Below, in pieces: positions 1-7,589 of a DNA stretch of 33,882 bases. The notes under the pieces are model-generated. The model saw only the letters and a program-made list of their open reading frames with translations. It searched no databases and was not told where the DNA came from. How positions within the stretch are numbered: position 1 is the stretch's first letter; each line of letters begins with the position of its first letter. Source of the stretch: an uncultured Blautia sp. (GTDB lineage: Bacteria; Bacillota; Clostridia; Lachnospirales; Lachnospiraceae); NCBI GenBank assembly GCA_946622645.1, contig CAMOQF010000010.1, forward strand, positions 1 to 33,882, given 5' to 3'. Made by a program: the position numbers and the translations under genes.

Positions 1-45
1 TCTGCGTCCCGAACGCAGCGCTCTACCAAACTGAGCCACGCTTCG
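1..45 (-). tRNA. tRNA-Pro (anticodon CGG), 3' part cut off by window edge
   Basis: Read on the minus strand from base 45, the sequence folds as the first part of a tRNA: a 7-nt acceptor strand CGAAGCG, TG at positions 8-9, a D arm closed by GCTC/GAGC, and an anticodon stem CTGCG/CGCAG around the loop TTCGGGA. The anticodon is CGG (bases 11-9), which reads proline codon CCG. A G follows the anticodon, as usual in tRNA-Pro. The variable loop, T arm and 3' acceptor strand lie outside the window. Confidence 0.93.
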
Positions 46-60
46 TCAACTGCAAGAGAT

Positions 61-89
61 ATTTTAGCAGGTTGGAAGGGGTTTGTCAA
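61..89 (-). promoter_or_regulatory. sigma-A promoter of tRNA-Pro
   Basis: On the minus strand TTGACA (bases 89-84) and TAAAAT (66-61) are separated by exactly 17 bp. They lie about 15 bp upstream of the tRNA 5' end, which suits a stable-RNA promoter. It stands back to back with the plus-strand promoter at 109-137. Confidence 0.8.
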
Positions 90-108
90 TCTTTTGTTTT
101 AAAAATGT

Positions 109-137
109 TTGACGTTGGTTTTTGATAATGGTAAAAT
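109..137 (+). promoter_or_regulatory. sigma-A promoter of the membrane protein gene at 201
   Basis: TTGACG (109-114), a 17-bp spacer and TAAAAT (132-137). The predicted start point near 144 gives a leader of about 57 nt before the ATG at 201. Confidence 0.7.
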
Positions 138-200
138 AAGGAAGAATTCCAATATAGAAGCACATTTTTGCCTGGATCGGACGGGCAAAGAAGAGGGGGT

Positions 201-1187
201 ATGAAAGCATTGAGCAACATGGAAATCTATTCAAAAACAATAAGCTTTTCAGTCCGTAAGCTGTTGTATGATTTTCTGGCGCTGATCTTTTTGGCAGCAG
301 CCTGCATACTGGGCTTTGTGATCGCTGATAAGACAACCGACATGGGGTTGATCGGCCTGGCGATCGGTCTGGTGATCGGCTTGATCGTGATCGGAATTAT
401 CACACATTTTTACGGGTATGTGTATAAAGCCGGACAGATCGCCATGATGACCAAAGCCATCACAGAAGGAGAGCTTCCGGAAGACGTGATCGGGGAAGGC
501 AAGCGTATCGTGAAGGAACGTTTTACTACCGTAGCGGTCTTCTATGCGGCCACCGGACTGATCAAGGGCATCTTTAACGAGCTTGGCAAAGGGCTTAACG
601 CCATCGGCCGGGCAGTCGGCGGAGATAACGGCGAGACGGTTACCAGCGTTATCAATTCCGTGATCCAGGTCATCATCAGCTACCTCAGCGACTGCTGCCT
701 GGGCTGGGTCTTCTTCCGCGCAGGGCAGAAGGCAACCAAGGCTACGCTGGAAGGCGCAGTCCTGTTTTTCCGTCATGGCAAGACTTTTTTGAAGAACATG
801 GGCCGTGTGTTTGGCATGGGTGCTGTGTCTCTTCTGGCGATCGGCGGTGTATTTACCGGGATCTTCTACCTGATCGATTCCCGGTTCCCGGCGCTTTTTG
901 ATACATTGGCTGCAGAGATCACCGAAGCCTCAGCCCGGATGGAAACTGAAATCCCCGAGATCCTGCAGGATCCGAAAATGCTGATGATCGTGGTCGCGGC
1001 GATCGGCGGAATCATAGTCTGGAGCTTCATCCACTCTACCTTTATCCGTCCGTTTGTGCTGGTCGGCGTGCTCCGCAACTATCTGGAGTCCGGCATGAAG
1101 GATATCCCCACAGAGGATTCCTTTGACGAGCTTGACAGCGTATCCAAGAAATTTGCCAAGGCACATAAAAAACTTGCAGTGGAATAA
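201..1187 (+). CDS. polytopic membrane protein of unknown function
   Basis: This is a 328-residue protein I do not recognise as a named family. The reading frame is open from 168, but the ATG at 201 follows a strong ribosome binding site (GAGGGGG, 193-199), so I start it there. Hydrophobic segments lie at about residues 20-45, 50-75, 105-125, 145-175, 205-225 and 265-290. Between the second and third is a charged cytoplasmic-looking stretch (TEGELPEDVIGEGKRIVKER). The C-terminus is acidic then basic and has no motif I can name. The gene stands alone: its own sigma-A promoter lies upstream and a strong two-way terminator follows. Composition is like that of the neighbours. Function cannot be assigned from the sequence; a role in transport or envelope stress would be a guess. 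Confidence 0.85.
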   Translation: MKALSNMEIYSKTISFSVRKLLYDFLALIFLAAACILGFVIADKTTDMGLIGLAIGLVIGLIVIGIITHFYGYVYKAGQIAMMTKAITEGELPEDVIGEGKRIVKERFTTVAVFYAATGLIKGIFNELGKGLNAIGRAVGGDNGETVTSVINSVIQVIISYLSDCCLGWVFFRAGQKATKATLEGAVLFFRHGKTFLKNMGRVFGMGAVSLLAIGGVFTGIFYLIDSRFPALFDTLAAEITEASARMETEIPEILQDPKMLMIVVAAIGGIIVWSFIHSTFIRPFVLVGVLRNYLESGMKDIPTEDSFDELDSVSKKFAKAHKKLAVE

Positions 1188-1193
1188 GATATT

Positions 1194-1235
1194 AAAAGGC
1201 TGCCGCCTCTTTGAATCGAGAGGCGGCAGCCTTTT
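1194..1235. terminator. bidirectional Rho-independent terminator
   Basis: A perfect 17-bp inverted repeat (arms 1194-1210 and 1219-1235, core GGCTGCCGCCTCT) encloses an 8-nt loop. It is flanked by A and T runs, so it can end transcription from both convergent genes, including the long minus-strand pilus/lipoprotein operon. Confidence 0.93.
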
Positions 1236-1263
1236 TGTTTTGTGCGTATAAGGGAATCCGGGA

Positions 1264-2937
1264 TCAGATCTGGACATTGAACAGGTTGCGGAGCTGATTG
1301 GCAATGTCGGTGCTGTCTGCCTTGATGCAGGCGGCTTCATTGATGCCGGAAAGCGTTTCCAGATCCTTGGTGTCAGAATAGTTATATGCGATCGTATATA
1401 CCGGAACCTCCAGACCGCCGACGATGCCCGTCACACGATCCAGAGAATAGCCTTCGTTCTGCTCGCCGTCGGTCAGGACAAAGAGCATCAGCTTGGCGTC
1501 TTCCACTTCTTTGGCTTTTTCTTTGAGCATATCCAGAGCTACAAGGACTGCGTCGTAAGTGGCGGTGCTGCCGCCGGCCGACAGGGATTTGACTTCTCCG
1601 GAGAAGTATGCTCTCTGGGTCGCGTCGAACTCTGCGATGGGAAGATTGATGGTGACGCTGCTGGAATAGCTTACAAGGCCGATATGGTTTTCGGAACCGA
1701 TGTACTCAGCACCGTTGATCAGGGAGCGTTTGAGAGCGTTCAGCGGCTCTCCGTCCATGGAACCGGATACGTCTGCCACGAAAACGGCTACGATGGGTTT
1801 GCCGCCGTTTTTATTCTGTTTCCAGATCTTCTGAGCGTTGAGATAATCAGTGCCGGTCATGCCCGGATCCTGTGCCTGGTAATCATCGTGGCGGTTGAAG
1901 CCTTTTTCGGTAGCGAGGGCCTGGCTCTCGTCATTCTGGCAGTATTCCACGAACATTCTGGCGGCTTCCTGTTGTTCCTCGGAAGCCCAGTCAAAGGTGT
2001 AGACCGGATGATCGTGGCGGATGCCGGCGGGGATGAACTGGTAGCTTTTCAGCTCAGGCGTGTTGATGTAGGCCTGCTCCTCCATGACCATGGCGTTGAT
2101 GACGCCTTTAGCCGCACTCTGTCTGAGAACGGCTGTGGTGTAAGCCACCGGCGGAGAAGACTTTTGATATTCGATCAGCTTCTGGGCTGCGTTTTCCGAC
2201 AAGGGATCGCTTTCGTCGAAGGATTTCAGCATGGCGGTCAGAATATTGAGGCCTGTGCTGGAGGTGTAGGGATTGGTGTAGGCAAAGACCAGATCTTTGT
2301 TGATGGTCGCGTCCAGAACGTTCCCTACGGTCGCTTCTTTATATTTTTCGATAAAGGAGTCGTAGACTTCTTTTTTGATCAGGATGCCTGCCGTATTGCC
2401 GGCGATCCGGTCGGTCAGCTTGGTGATGCCGATGCCGCTGGCTTTCAGCATTTCGCCCCAGGCAAAGTTGCTGGGTGCAAAGACGGCAGGTTCGTATCCT
2501 CCGTCCAGAATGTAGGTGACGGCCTCGCCGGAGGTGATCTTTCGTACGGAGACGGAGACGGTACGTCCGTTGATCTTTTTGTTTTCTTTGTTGAAATTGC
2601 GCGCGACCACATTCATCCAGTCGTCGGGCGCATCGGCGCTCATTTCGGTGGCGGCGGCCACTTCGATGTCGATGTCTCCGGTACCGCGGACGGTGATGGG
2701 GAAGGTGCTGATATCGTCCAGAGCATCCGCCTTGGAAGTCTCGGACATATAGATGTCCAGGGTGGGATTGGAAACGGTGCGCGTGTTCACTTTTTTCAGC
2801 AGGGAAGCAAGCTCGGCCTCAGCGTCGGCTCTGGACATGCCTTTTTCTCCCTCCGTTCGGACATCAGAGCCGCATCCTGCGATAGATAAGGCCAGCACCG
2901 ATGCCAGCAGGGCAGAAAGCAGTCTTCTTTTTTTCAT
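1264..2937 (-). CDS. lipoprotein with solute-binding-like region and C-terminal von Willebrand A domain
   Basis: The protein has 557 residues. It begins with a lipoprotein signal peptide ending in lipobox SIAGC (Cys about residue 22), so it should be anchored outside the membrane. Residues about 50-345 resemble an extracellular substrate-binding protein fold. Residues about 380-555 form a vWA domain with an intact MIDAS: DVSGS near residue 389, a Thr in GGSTATYD, and LTDG near 486. Such domains bind a metal and ligands and often mediate adhesion or assembly. I prefer the ATG at 2937 over the GTG one codon earlier because GGAGG lies 7 nt upstream of it. The ATG shares a base with the TGA of the preceding gene (TGATG), so translation is coupled. 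It is the last gene of the operon. The partner or ligand is unknown. Confidence 0.88.
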   Translation of the reverse strand: MKKRRLLSALLASVLALSIAGCGSDVRTEGEKGMSRADAEAELASLLKKVNTRTVSNPTLDIYMSETSKADALDDISTFPITVRGTGDIDIEVAAATEMSADAPDDWMNVVARNFNKENKKINGRTVSVSVRKITSGEAVTYILDGGYEPAVFAPSNFAWGEMLKASGIGITKLTDRIAGNTAGILIKKEVYDSFIEKYKEATVGNVLDATINKDLVFAYTNPYTSSTGLNILTAMLKSFDESDPLSENAAQKLIEYQKSSPPVAYTTAVLRQSAAKGVINAMVMEEQAYINTPELKSYQFIPAGIRHDHPVYTFDWASEEQQEAARMFVEYCQNDESQALATEKGFNRHDDYQAQDPGMTGTDYLNAQKIWKQNKNGGKPIVAVFVADVSGSMDGEPLNALKRSLINGAEYIGSENHIGLVSYSSSVTINLPIAEFDATQRAYFSGEVKSLSAGGSTATYDAVLVALDMLKEKAKEVEDAKLMLFVLTDGEQNEGYSLDRVTGIVGGLEVPVYTIAYNYSDTKDLETLSGINEAACIKADSTDIANQLRNLFNVQI

Positions 2938-3653
2938 CACGATTCCTCCTTTAAGGTCTCCAGGATCATGGACTTGTAGGTGTTCAGGAGATCCGGATCC
3001 TGGTGGACGGTCCCCTGCTGGTTGACAAAGTCAGTCACGGCCACGACAAAGTCGCGAACCTGCGTCAGCTGTTCCCGGTTCTTTTCGTTGGCCGCCTTGA
3101 CGGAAGCACGGAGGAGCTCCACATCTTTATCGTCAAAGACGCTCATGTAATTGATGATCTTGCGGACATTCTGGCAGAGTCCCTGTTCTGCCTGCTCCAG
3201 TACCTCCTCGGTGTCGGAAAGGGCTTTGATATCGTTTTCCTGCAGGAGGGTGTGCAGGCGTTCCTGATAGGTATCCATCTGTTCCAGCTGATGGCCGGTC
3301 TCGGACAGTTCGCCGGAGAGAGCCTTCCATCGTCCGGAAGCCTCCTGCGAGAGGATCTTGCGAAGAGAATCGTTCTGGAGACGTTCCTTGACGGAGAGGG
3401 CAGGCGACTTGTCATCCTGTGAGACAAGCGTTTCGGCCTTTTTTTCTTTTTTCATGGAGCGGGCGCAGCAGATCAGAAACAGGAGCAGCGCAGCCCCTTC
3501 CGCGGCCAGGAGGACAGTCCGCAGCGTGCGGTAGGAGGCTATGCCGAAGTAGATGATCAGGTTGTCCTTCTCCAGAGTCATCAGGAGCAGAGCAACGCTC
3601 ATGATCAGCAAGAGAAGAGCGGAGAGCACGGCTCCTTTCTTTTTACGATTCAT
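2937..3653 (-). CDS. two-TM membrane protein with coiled-coil cytoplasmic part, unknown function
   Basis: The protein has 238 residues. There are two hydrophobic segments at about residues 8-27 and 42-64, followed by a basic stretch and a long, Glu/Gln/Leu-rich helical region (about 85-235) that should form coiled coils. I recognise no catalytic motif. The start at 3653 follows AAAGGAGA and lies inside the end of the upstream gene (11-nt overlap). Its stop overlaps the start of the vWA lipoprotein. This packing implies that the coiled-coil protein, this protein and the vWA lipoprotein are made together and may form one envelope complex, with this protein as the membrane link. That is inference from context only. 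Confidence 0.82.
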   Translation of the reverse strand: MNRKKKGAVLSALLLLIMSVALLLMTLEKDNLIIYFGIASYRTLRTVLLAAEGAALLLFLICCARSMKKEKKAETLVSQDDKSPALSVKERLQNDSLRKILSQEASGRWKALSGELSETGHQLEQMDTYQERLHTLLQENDIKALSDTEEVLEQAEQGLCQNVRKIINYMSVFDDKDVELLRASVKAANEKNREQLTQVRDFVVAVTDFVNQQGTVHQDPDLLNTYKSMILETLKEES

Positions 3654-4035
3654 CTGACAAATCTCCTTTCAGGGAAGCCTTTAACCTGGCTTCAAATGCT
3701 TTTTGCGCCATGGTCTCGGAAAGCTGCAGACTTTTCCGGCTGTCCAGAAGACTTTCTTTCAGGTCCGTGATCCATCGGAGTTCCTGTGATGCGATGGCGG
3801 AAAGCTGCAGAAGAGAAACCGATTCCGGCGTGTCCGGGGGAGTGCTTTTTGACAGGTCCTGCAATTCCTGACGGCAGGTACCGATGGACGAAGCAAGCCG
3901 TGAAAGCCTGAGCAGCAGGGCGGGCGTTTCGGCCTTTATATCCTGCGCGGACAGCGACTGTATGTGGCGCAGTGCTGCTTCGCCTTCTGAAGAAAGCGAG
4001 CGCAGCTCCTGCTGGATGTTTTTGATATCGATCAT
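3643..4035 (-). CDS. small coiled-coil protein, unknown function
   Basis: A 130-residue, soluble, helix-rich protein without Cys motifs, signal peptide or membrane segment. Heptad-like spacing of Leu and Ile (LLRLSRLASSI, LLQLSAIAS) suggests a coiled-coil bundle. The start is the ATG at 4035, with AGGAG about 6 nt upstream. It overlaps the next gene by 11 nt. A 56-nt gap containing a hairpin separates it from hisC, the largest gap inside the operon. It looks like a cytoplasmic partner of the two-TM protein that follows, but no function can be read from the sequence. Confidence 0.78.
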   Translation of the reverse strand: MIDIKNIQQELRSLSSEGEAALRHIQSLSAQDIKAETPALLLRLSRLASSIGTCRQELQDLSKSTPPDTPESVSLLQLSAIASQELRWITDLKESLLDSRKSLQLSETMAQKAFEARLKASLKGDLSDES

Positions 4036-4050
4036 AAGACGCTCCTGTCA

Positions 4051-4074
4051 GCCGGAAGGGATGAACGTTCCGGC
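4051..4074 (-). other. intercistronic hairpin between hisC and the coiled-coil gene
   Basis: A 7-bp inverted repeat GCCGGAA/TTCCGGC (4051-4057, 4068-4074) with a 10-nt loop sits just upstream of the ribosome binding site of the gene starting at 4035. No T run follows on the minus strand, so it is not a standard terminator. It could mark mRNA processing or partial attenuation between the pilus/hisC part and the vWA part of the operon. Confidence 0.45.
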
Positions 4075-4091
4075 CTGAAAAGAATGTATGA

Positions 4092-5156
4092 TCACCTGGA
4101 GGCGGAAAGGTAATCTTCCAGAAAACGGATCATGGCGCGCATTTCCTCCGGAGTACCGATGGTGATGCGAAGATGATCATCGATGCGGGGCCGGTTAAAG
4201 TAGCGTACAAGGATCCCTGCGTCGCGAAGCGCCGTAAACAGCTGCTGCGCGGGCACCTCCCGATGAGAGGCGAAAATAAAGTTGGCGCTGGAATCCGGGA
4301 AAGAAAAACCGAGACGGGAGAGCTCCTTCTTGGTCCATTCCCGGGTCTCTTTTATTTTGCGGCAGGTTTCTTCGTAATAAGCGTGGTCGCGCACGGCGGC
4401 CGCTCCTGCCTGGATGGTGATGGAGTTCATGGTGTAGGAATTAAAGGAGTATTTGACGTCCTGCAGGTATTTGATCAGGGTCGGGTTTCCGAAGGCATAG
4501 CCGATCCGAAGTCCTGCAAGAGCTCTGGATTTGGAGAAAGTCTGCACCACCAGAAGATTGTCATACTCGTCGATCAGAGGCAGGGCGGAGGTCCCGCCAA
4601 AGTCAATGTAAGCTTCATCCACGATCACGACGACATCCCGGTTGGCGTCCAGGATGCGGCGGATGTCCGCAAGAGGCAGGACAGCGCCGGTGGGCGCGTT
4701 GGGGTTGGGAAAGATGATGCCCCCGTTTTTCTGCAGATAATCCTCCGGGCGGATCAGAAAACGGTCATCCAGAGCGGGCGTACGATAGGGGATCCTGTAC
4801 AGAGAAGCCCATACATCGTAGAAGGAGTAGGTGATGTCGGGGAACAGGATCTCTTCCTGCGCATTGAAGAATGTGAGGAAGGAAAGAGCCAGCACATCGT
4901 CGGAGCCGACGCCTGCGAAGACCTGATCGTCAGAGAGACCGTAGTGCTCCGCGAGAGCGTGCACAAGCTCACCGGCTTCCGGGTCCGGGTACAGGCGCAG
5001 GTTGTCTGCAGAAAAGCGCTGTAAAACCTCCGCCACCCCTGGGGATGGCGGATAAGGATTTTCGTTGGTATTCAGTTTGATCAGCTTTTTGCCTTTCGGC
5101 TGCTCGCCCGGGGTGTAGGGAATGACCCTGCGGACGTTTTCTTCCCATTTTTTCAT
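4092..5156 (-). CDS. hisC: histidinol-phosphate aminotransferase
   Basis: A 354-residue fold-type I PLP enzyme. It transfers an amino group between glutamate and imidazole acetol-phosphate in histidine synthesis and may also act on aromatic amino acids. Seen in the sequence: the N-terminal LNTNENPYPPSP substrate loop, FPNPNAPTGAVLP, VDEAYIDF, and the PLP-lysine motif TFSKSRALAGLRIG with Lys about 209. The C-terminal VRYFNRPRIDDHLRITIGT ends the small domain as in HisC. Length is normal and all key motifs are intact. The ATG at 5156 follows GAGGAG. It lies 22 nt behind the pilT stop on the same strand, with no other his genes near. Placement in a pilus/lipoprotein operon is odd and may simply be operon capture. 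A related aminotransferase specificity (for example aromatic) cannot be excluded. Confidence 0.93.
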   Translation of the reverse strand: MKKWEENVRRVIPYTPGEQPKGKKLIKLNTNENPYPPSPGVAEVLQRFSADNLRLYPDPEAGELVHALAEHYGLSDDQVFAGVGSDDVLALSFLTFFNAQEEILFPDITYSFYDVWASLYRIPYRTPALDDRFLIRPEDYLQKNGGIIFPNPNAPTGAVLPLADIRRILDANRDVVVIVDEAYIDFGGTSALPLIDEYDNLLVVQTFSKSRALAGLRIGYAFGNPTLIKYLQDVKYSFNSYTMNSITIQAGAAAVRDHAYYEETCRKIKETREWTKKELSRLGFSFPDSSANFIFASHREVPAQQLFTALRDAGILVRYFNRPRIDDHLRITIGTPEEMRAMIRFLEDYLSASR

Positions 5157-5178
5157 ATCTGTATGCTCCTCTGGCGGA

Positions 5179-6243
5179 TCAGCCCAGTTTTCTCTTCATG
5201 GTATCCCGGTTGGTGGAGTAACGAAGAGCGGTCTCTTTTGTGATGGCTCCTTTTCGGAACAGGTTGAAGAGGCTCTGGTCCATGGAGATCATCTGTTCCT
5301 GTGAGGAGGAAGCGATGACGCCTTCGATCTGGTGGACTTTATCGTCACGGATCATGTTGCGGATGGCGGGTGTGAGGATCATGACCTCGAAGACGGGGAT
5401 GTTTTTCCCGTCTACATCCGGTACCAGCTGCTGAGAGCAGACCGCCTGCAGGACCATGGACAGCTGTATGGCGACCTGGCGCTGCTGGCTGGGTTCAAAC
5501 ACGTCCATGATACGGCTGATGGTATTGGCGGCGCCTATGGTATGCAGACTGGACAGGAGCAGATGGCCGGTCTCGGCGGCCGTCATGGCTGTCGCGATGG
5601 TCTCGTAATCACGCATTTCACCCAGCAGGATGACATCCGGACTCTGACGCAGGCAGGCCCGGAGGGAAGCCAGATAGCTTTCGGAGTCTGTCATGATCTC
5701 GCGCTGGCTCACGATGCATTTGTCGTGGCGGTGCAGGTACTCGAGAGGATCTTCCAGCGTGATGATATGACCTTCCCGGGTATGGTTGATACGGTCGATC
5801 AGGCAGGCCATGGTGGTGGATTTTCCTGAACCGGCGGGGCCGGTGACCAGTACCATGCCTTTGGTAAAGTCCGACATATCCAGCACGGCTTTGGGAATGT
5901 GGAGCGCTTCCGGATCGGGCAGCTCAAAGGAAAGAACACGGATGACCGCTGCAAAAGAGCTGCGCTGCCGGTAGGAGTTGACACGGAAACGGGAGAGGCC
6001 CGGGATCGAGAAGGAAAAATCATCGTCGCCCTTTTCGAAAAGCTTCTGCAGGCTCCGGTGGTTGGCCATCTCGTACAGCTCGCGGATCACCCGCTCGGTG
6101 TCGGCGGGCATCAGTCTTTCGCCATAACCTTGCAGTTTGCCGTTGATCTTCATGCTGAACGGCCGTCCTGAAATGATAAAGATATCGGACGTGTCATTAT
6201 GCGTGGCGGTTTTTAAAAATTCTTCTAAATTGACTTCAGCCAT
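5179..6243 (-). CDS. pilT: type IV pilus PilT-family ATPase
   Basis: A 354-residue secretion/twitching ATPase. PilT hexamers hydrolyse ATP at the inner face of the membrane to retract type IV pili. An N-terminal PAS-like region (1-100) precedes the RecA-like core. Walker A GPAGSGKS lies near residue 133, the Asp box around IITLEDPLEYLH, Walker B VILLGEMRD near 200 and the His box GHLLLSSLHT near 228. The PilT-type AIRNMIRDDKVHQI lies near 296, where PilT has its retraction (AIRNLIRE) motif. No tetracysteine zinc module of the PilB/GspE type is present. The GTG eight codons earlier is in frame, but GGAGG lies 6 nt before the ATG at 6243, so I start there. The gene overlaps the upstream gene by 8 nt. 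In an operon without PilB it may be the only local motor, so its direction of work is unproven. Confidence 0.93.
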   Translation of the reverse strand: MAEVNLEEFLKTATHNDTSDIFIISGRPFSMKINGKLQGYGERLMPADTERVIRELYEMANHRSLQKLFEKGDDDFSFSIPGLSRFRVNSYRQRSSFAAVIRVLSFELPDPEALHIPKAVLDMSDFTKGMVLVTGPAGSGKSTTMACLIDRINHTREGHIITLEDPLEYLHRHDKCIVSQREIMTDSESYLASLRACLRQSPDVILLGEMRDYETIATAMTAAETGHLLLSSLHTIGAANTISRIMDVFEPSQQRQVAIQLSMVLQAVCSQQLVPDVDGKNIPVFEVMILTPAIRNMIRDDKVHQIEGVIASSSQEQMISMDQSLFNLFRKGAITKETALRYSTNRDTMKRKLG

Positions 6244-6637
6244 TTGTATCCTCCATTGTCTCACCCTGATACAGGTGTTGTATTGTATCCGGTTCCCATG
6301 TCCCGATGCTCCGGGTCTCCCAGATGGTCGGGGTCAGATGATCGCCTTTTAATACGGCTTCTACATAGATGCACTGGCTGTCGGAGAAGGGGACCGAAAA
6401 GCTGACGGCTGATCCTTCCTCCGGCGGCTCATTTTCCAGCTGATTGAAACGTTCGGCGGCTTCGGCGGTCGCTTTATAAAAGGCTTCCATCTGTTCGATG
6501 GAATTGCGGCTCAGGCGAACATCCGAACGAGAGGTTCCGTAGGAAAGGAGCGCAAGTGTTACCATCACCAGTACGGCAAAGATTAAAAATAATGAAGGAA
6601 TACCGGAGGTGATGATGGCGCCTTTTTCTTCTTTCAT
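6236..6637 (-). CDS. small membrane-anchored pilin-like protein (PilX/ComGG position)
   Basis: The protein has 133 residues. One N-terminal hydrophobic helix (about 11-32, preceded by MKEEKGAII) is followed by a polar extracellular domain with helix then strand character. This layout and the position between a pilin-like gene and pilT match minor pilins of the PilX/ComGG kind. The Lys-Gly before AII could be a weak prepilin cleavage site, but the usual Glu at +5 is missing. The start at 6637 follows GGAGGG and overlaps the previous gene by 4 nt (ATGA). The assignment rests mainly on architecture and context. Confidence 0.7.
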   Translation of the reverse strand: MKEEKGAIITSGIPSLFLIFAVLVMVTLALLSYGTSRSDVRLSRNSIEQMEAFYKATAEAAERFNQLENEPPEEGSAVSFSVPFSDSQCIYVEAVLKGDHLTPTIWETRSIGTWEPDTIQHLYQGETMEDTNG

Positions 6638-7086
6638 GCCGATGTCCCTCCTTCCGCTGCAGGCGTGAGGGGATAGAGGATCTGTATCTGGTACAGCTCT
6701 TTCCCTTCCGTGTCCGTGAACGAGACGAGAGCGCCTTTCGTATTTTCCGTGACGGAAGGAAGGATCTCCTGACAGTAGACATGGTCTTCTTCATCCGAGG
6801 GAGACCAGTTTTTGTCATAATAGAGGAGCAGGCGGTCTTCTTTTAAAGAAGCTTCGGGAAACAGAGTAGTAAGATCGTCTGTTTCGCCTGACCATCCTTC
6901 CAGCAGTTCGCCGGTCTGTATGGTGTTTTCCTGGATGTAATTGAGCCTTCTCGCTTCAGTGCGGTTTAAGTATGCGGCGGCAAACAGCCGTACGCAGCCC
7001 GCGCACACCAGGGCCAGAAAACAGAGCGCCAGGATCAGTTCAGCCAGAAAAAGGCTGCTCCGAGAATGGCTGTGGAAATGCTTCAT
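6634..7086 (-). CDS. pseudopilin-like protein with atypical prepilin leader
   Basis: The protein has 150 residues. A short basic leader (MKHFHSHSRS) is followed by SLFLAELILALCFLALVCAG, a hydrophobic helix like the N-terminus of type IV pilins. If cleavage falls between the two serines and LFLAE, the Glu lands at position +5 as in true pilins, but the residue at -1 is Ser rather than Gly. The rest is a globular domain with LLLYYDKNW and YQIQILYPL strands. It probably contributes to a pilus tip or pseudopilus. The ATG at 7086 follows AAAGGAGC. The gene lies 11 nt behind the DUF4860-like gene and overlaps the next by 4 nt. It resembles ComGE/PilV-type minor pilins in place and size, without clear family identity. 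Confidence 0.72.
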   Translation of the reverse strand: MKHFHSHSRSSLFLAELILALCFLALVCAGCVRLFAAAYLNRTEARRLNYIQENTIQTGELLEGWSGETDDLTTLFPEASLKEDRLLLYYDKNWSPSDEEDHVYCQEILPSVTENTKGALVSFTDTEGKELYQIQILYPLTPAAEGGTSA

Positions 7087-7097
7087 AAAAGCTCCTT

Positions 7098-7589
7098 TCA
7101 GACATCTCCGGGATGACCGGGATGCAGGGTCAGGGAAGAGACCGCGCCGTTTTCATCCTCCAGCCGGATGCGGAGGAAACCGTCCGTCGTCTGTTCCGCT
7201 GAAAAACCGGATAGCCGCGCGATGGGCGTGCCGGCTTCCGGGGAGAGGGAAGCGTCTGACAAAGTGAACAGCTCCCTCAGCTCTCCATCGAGGAGGTATA
7301 TGTAGGTGACACAGGGTGTATCGCCTAAGTCGTCGTAAAAACACAGGGCATCCAGATCCTCAAAACGGGTGGTGTAGTCTGCATCCGCCTGGTCGTGCTG
7401 ACGAAATTTGGTGACCAGGTAGGAAGCTGCCGTGTGGAGGTTCTGGTTTTCATCCAGCGACCGGACGCTTGACTGGTAGAGCTGGGCCGAAAAGAGCAGC
7501 AGGACCAGCAGAAACAGGACAAACAGACCGAACAGGAGAAAAGAGAACAGGATGTCGACAGAGTGGCGCTGGGTGCGTTCCGGATTCAT
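7098..7589 (-). CDS. DUF4860-like membrane-anchored protein of the pilus operon
   Basis: The protein has 163 residues. A short N-terminal RTQRHSVD motif is followed by a very hydrophobic helix (about 12-36) and an extracellular domain with paired tyrosines (CVTYIYLLDGELRELF), resembling the Firmicutes DUF4860 family as I remember it. The domain pattern (YLVTKFRQHDQAD, then a strand-rich half) also recalls PilW/ComGF-type minor pilins. The ATG at 7589 follows GGAGGG and overlaps the upstream gene by 4 nt (ATGA). The protein is likely a structural subunit exposed outside the membrane. No prepilin cleavage site with Gly and Glu+5 is visible, so it may stay anchored by its helix. Confidence 0.75.
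   Translation of the reverse strand: MNPERTQRHSVDILFSFLLFGLFVLFLLVLLLFSAQLYQSSVRSLDENQNLHTAASYLVTKFRQHDQADADYTTRFEDLDALCFYDDLGDTPCVTYIYLLDGELRELFTLSDASLSPEAGTPIARLSGFSAEQTTDGFLRIRLEDENGAVSSLTLHPGHPGDV

Noticed and set aside
1684-2889. 401-codon open frame antisense to the vWA lipoprotein
   Set aside because: It is a shadow of a gene with clear lipobox and MIDAS motifs; it has no ribosome binding site of its own.
4051-4074. Hairpin read as a terminator inside the minus-strand operon
   Set aside because: No T run follows on the minus strand and the next gene starts closely with a good ribosome binding site; kept only as a possible processing or attenuation element.
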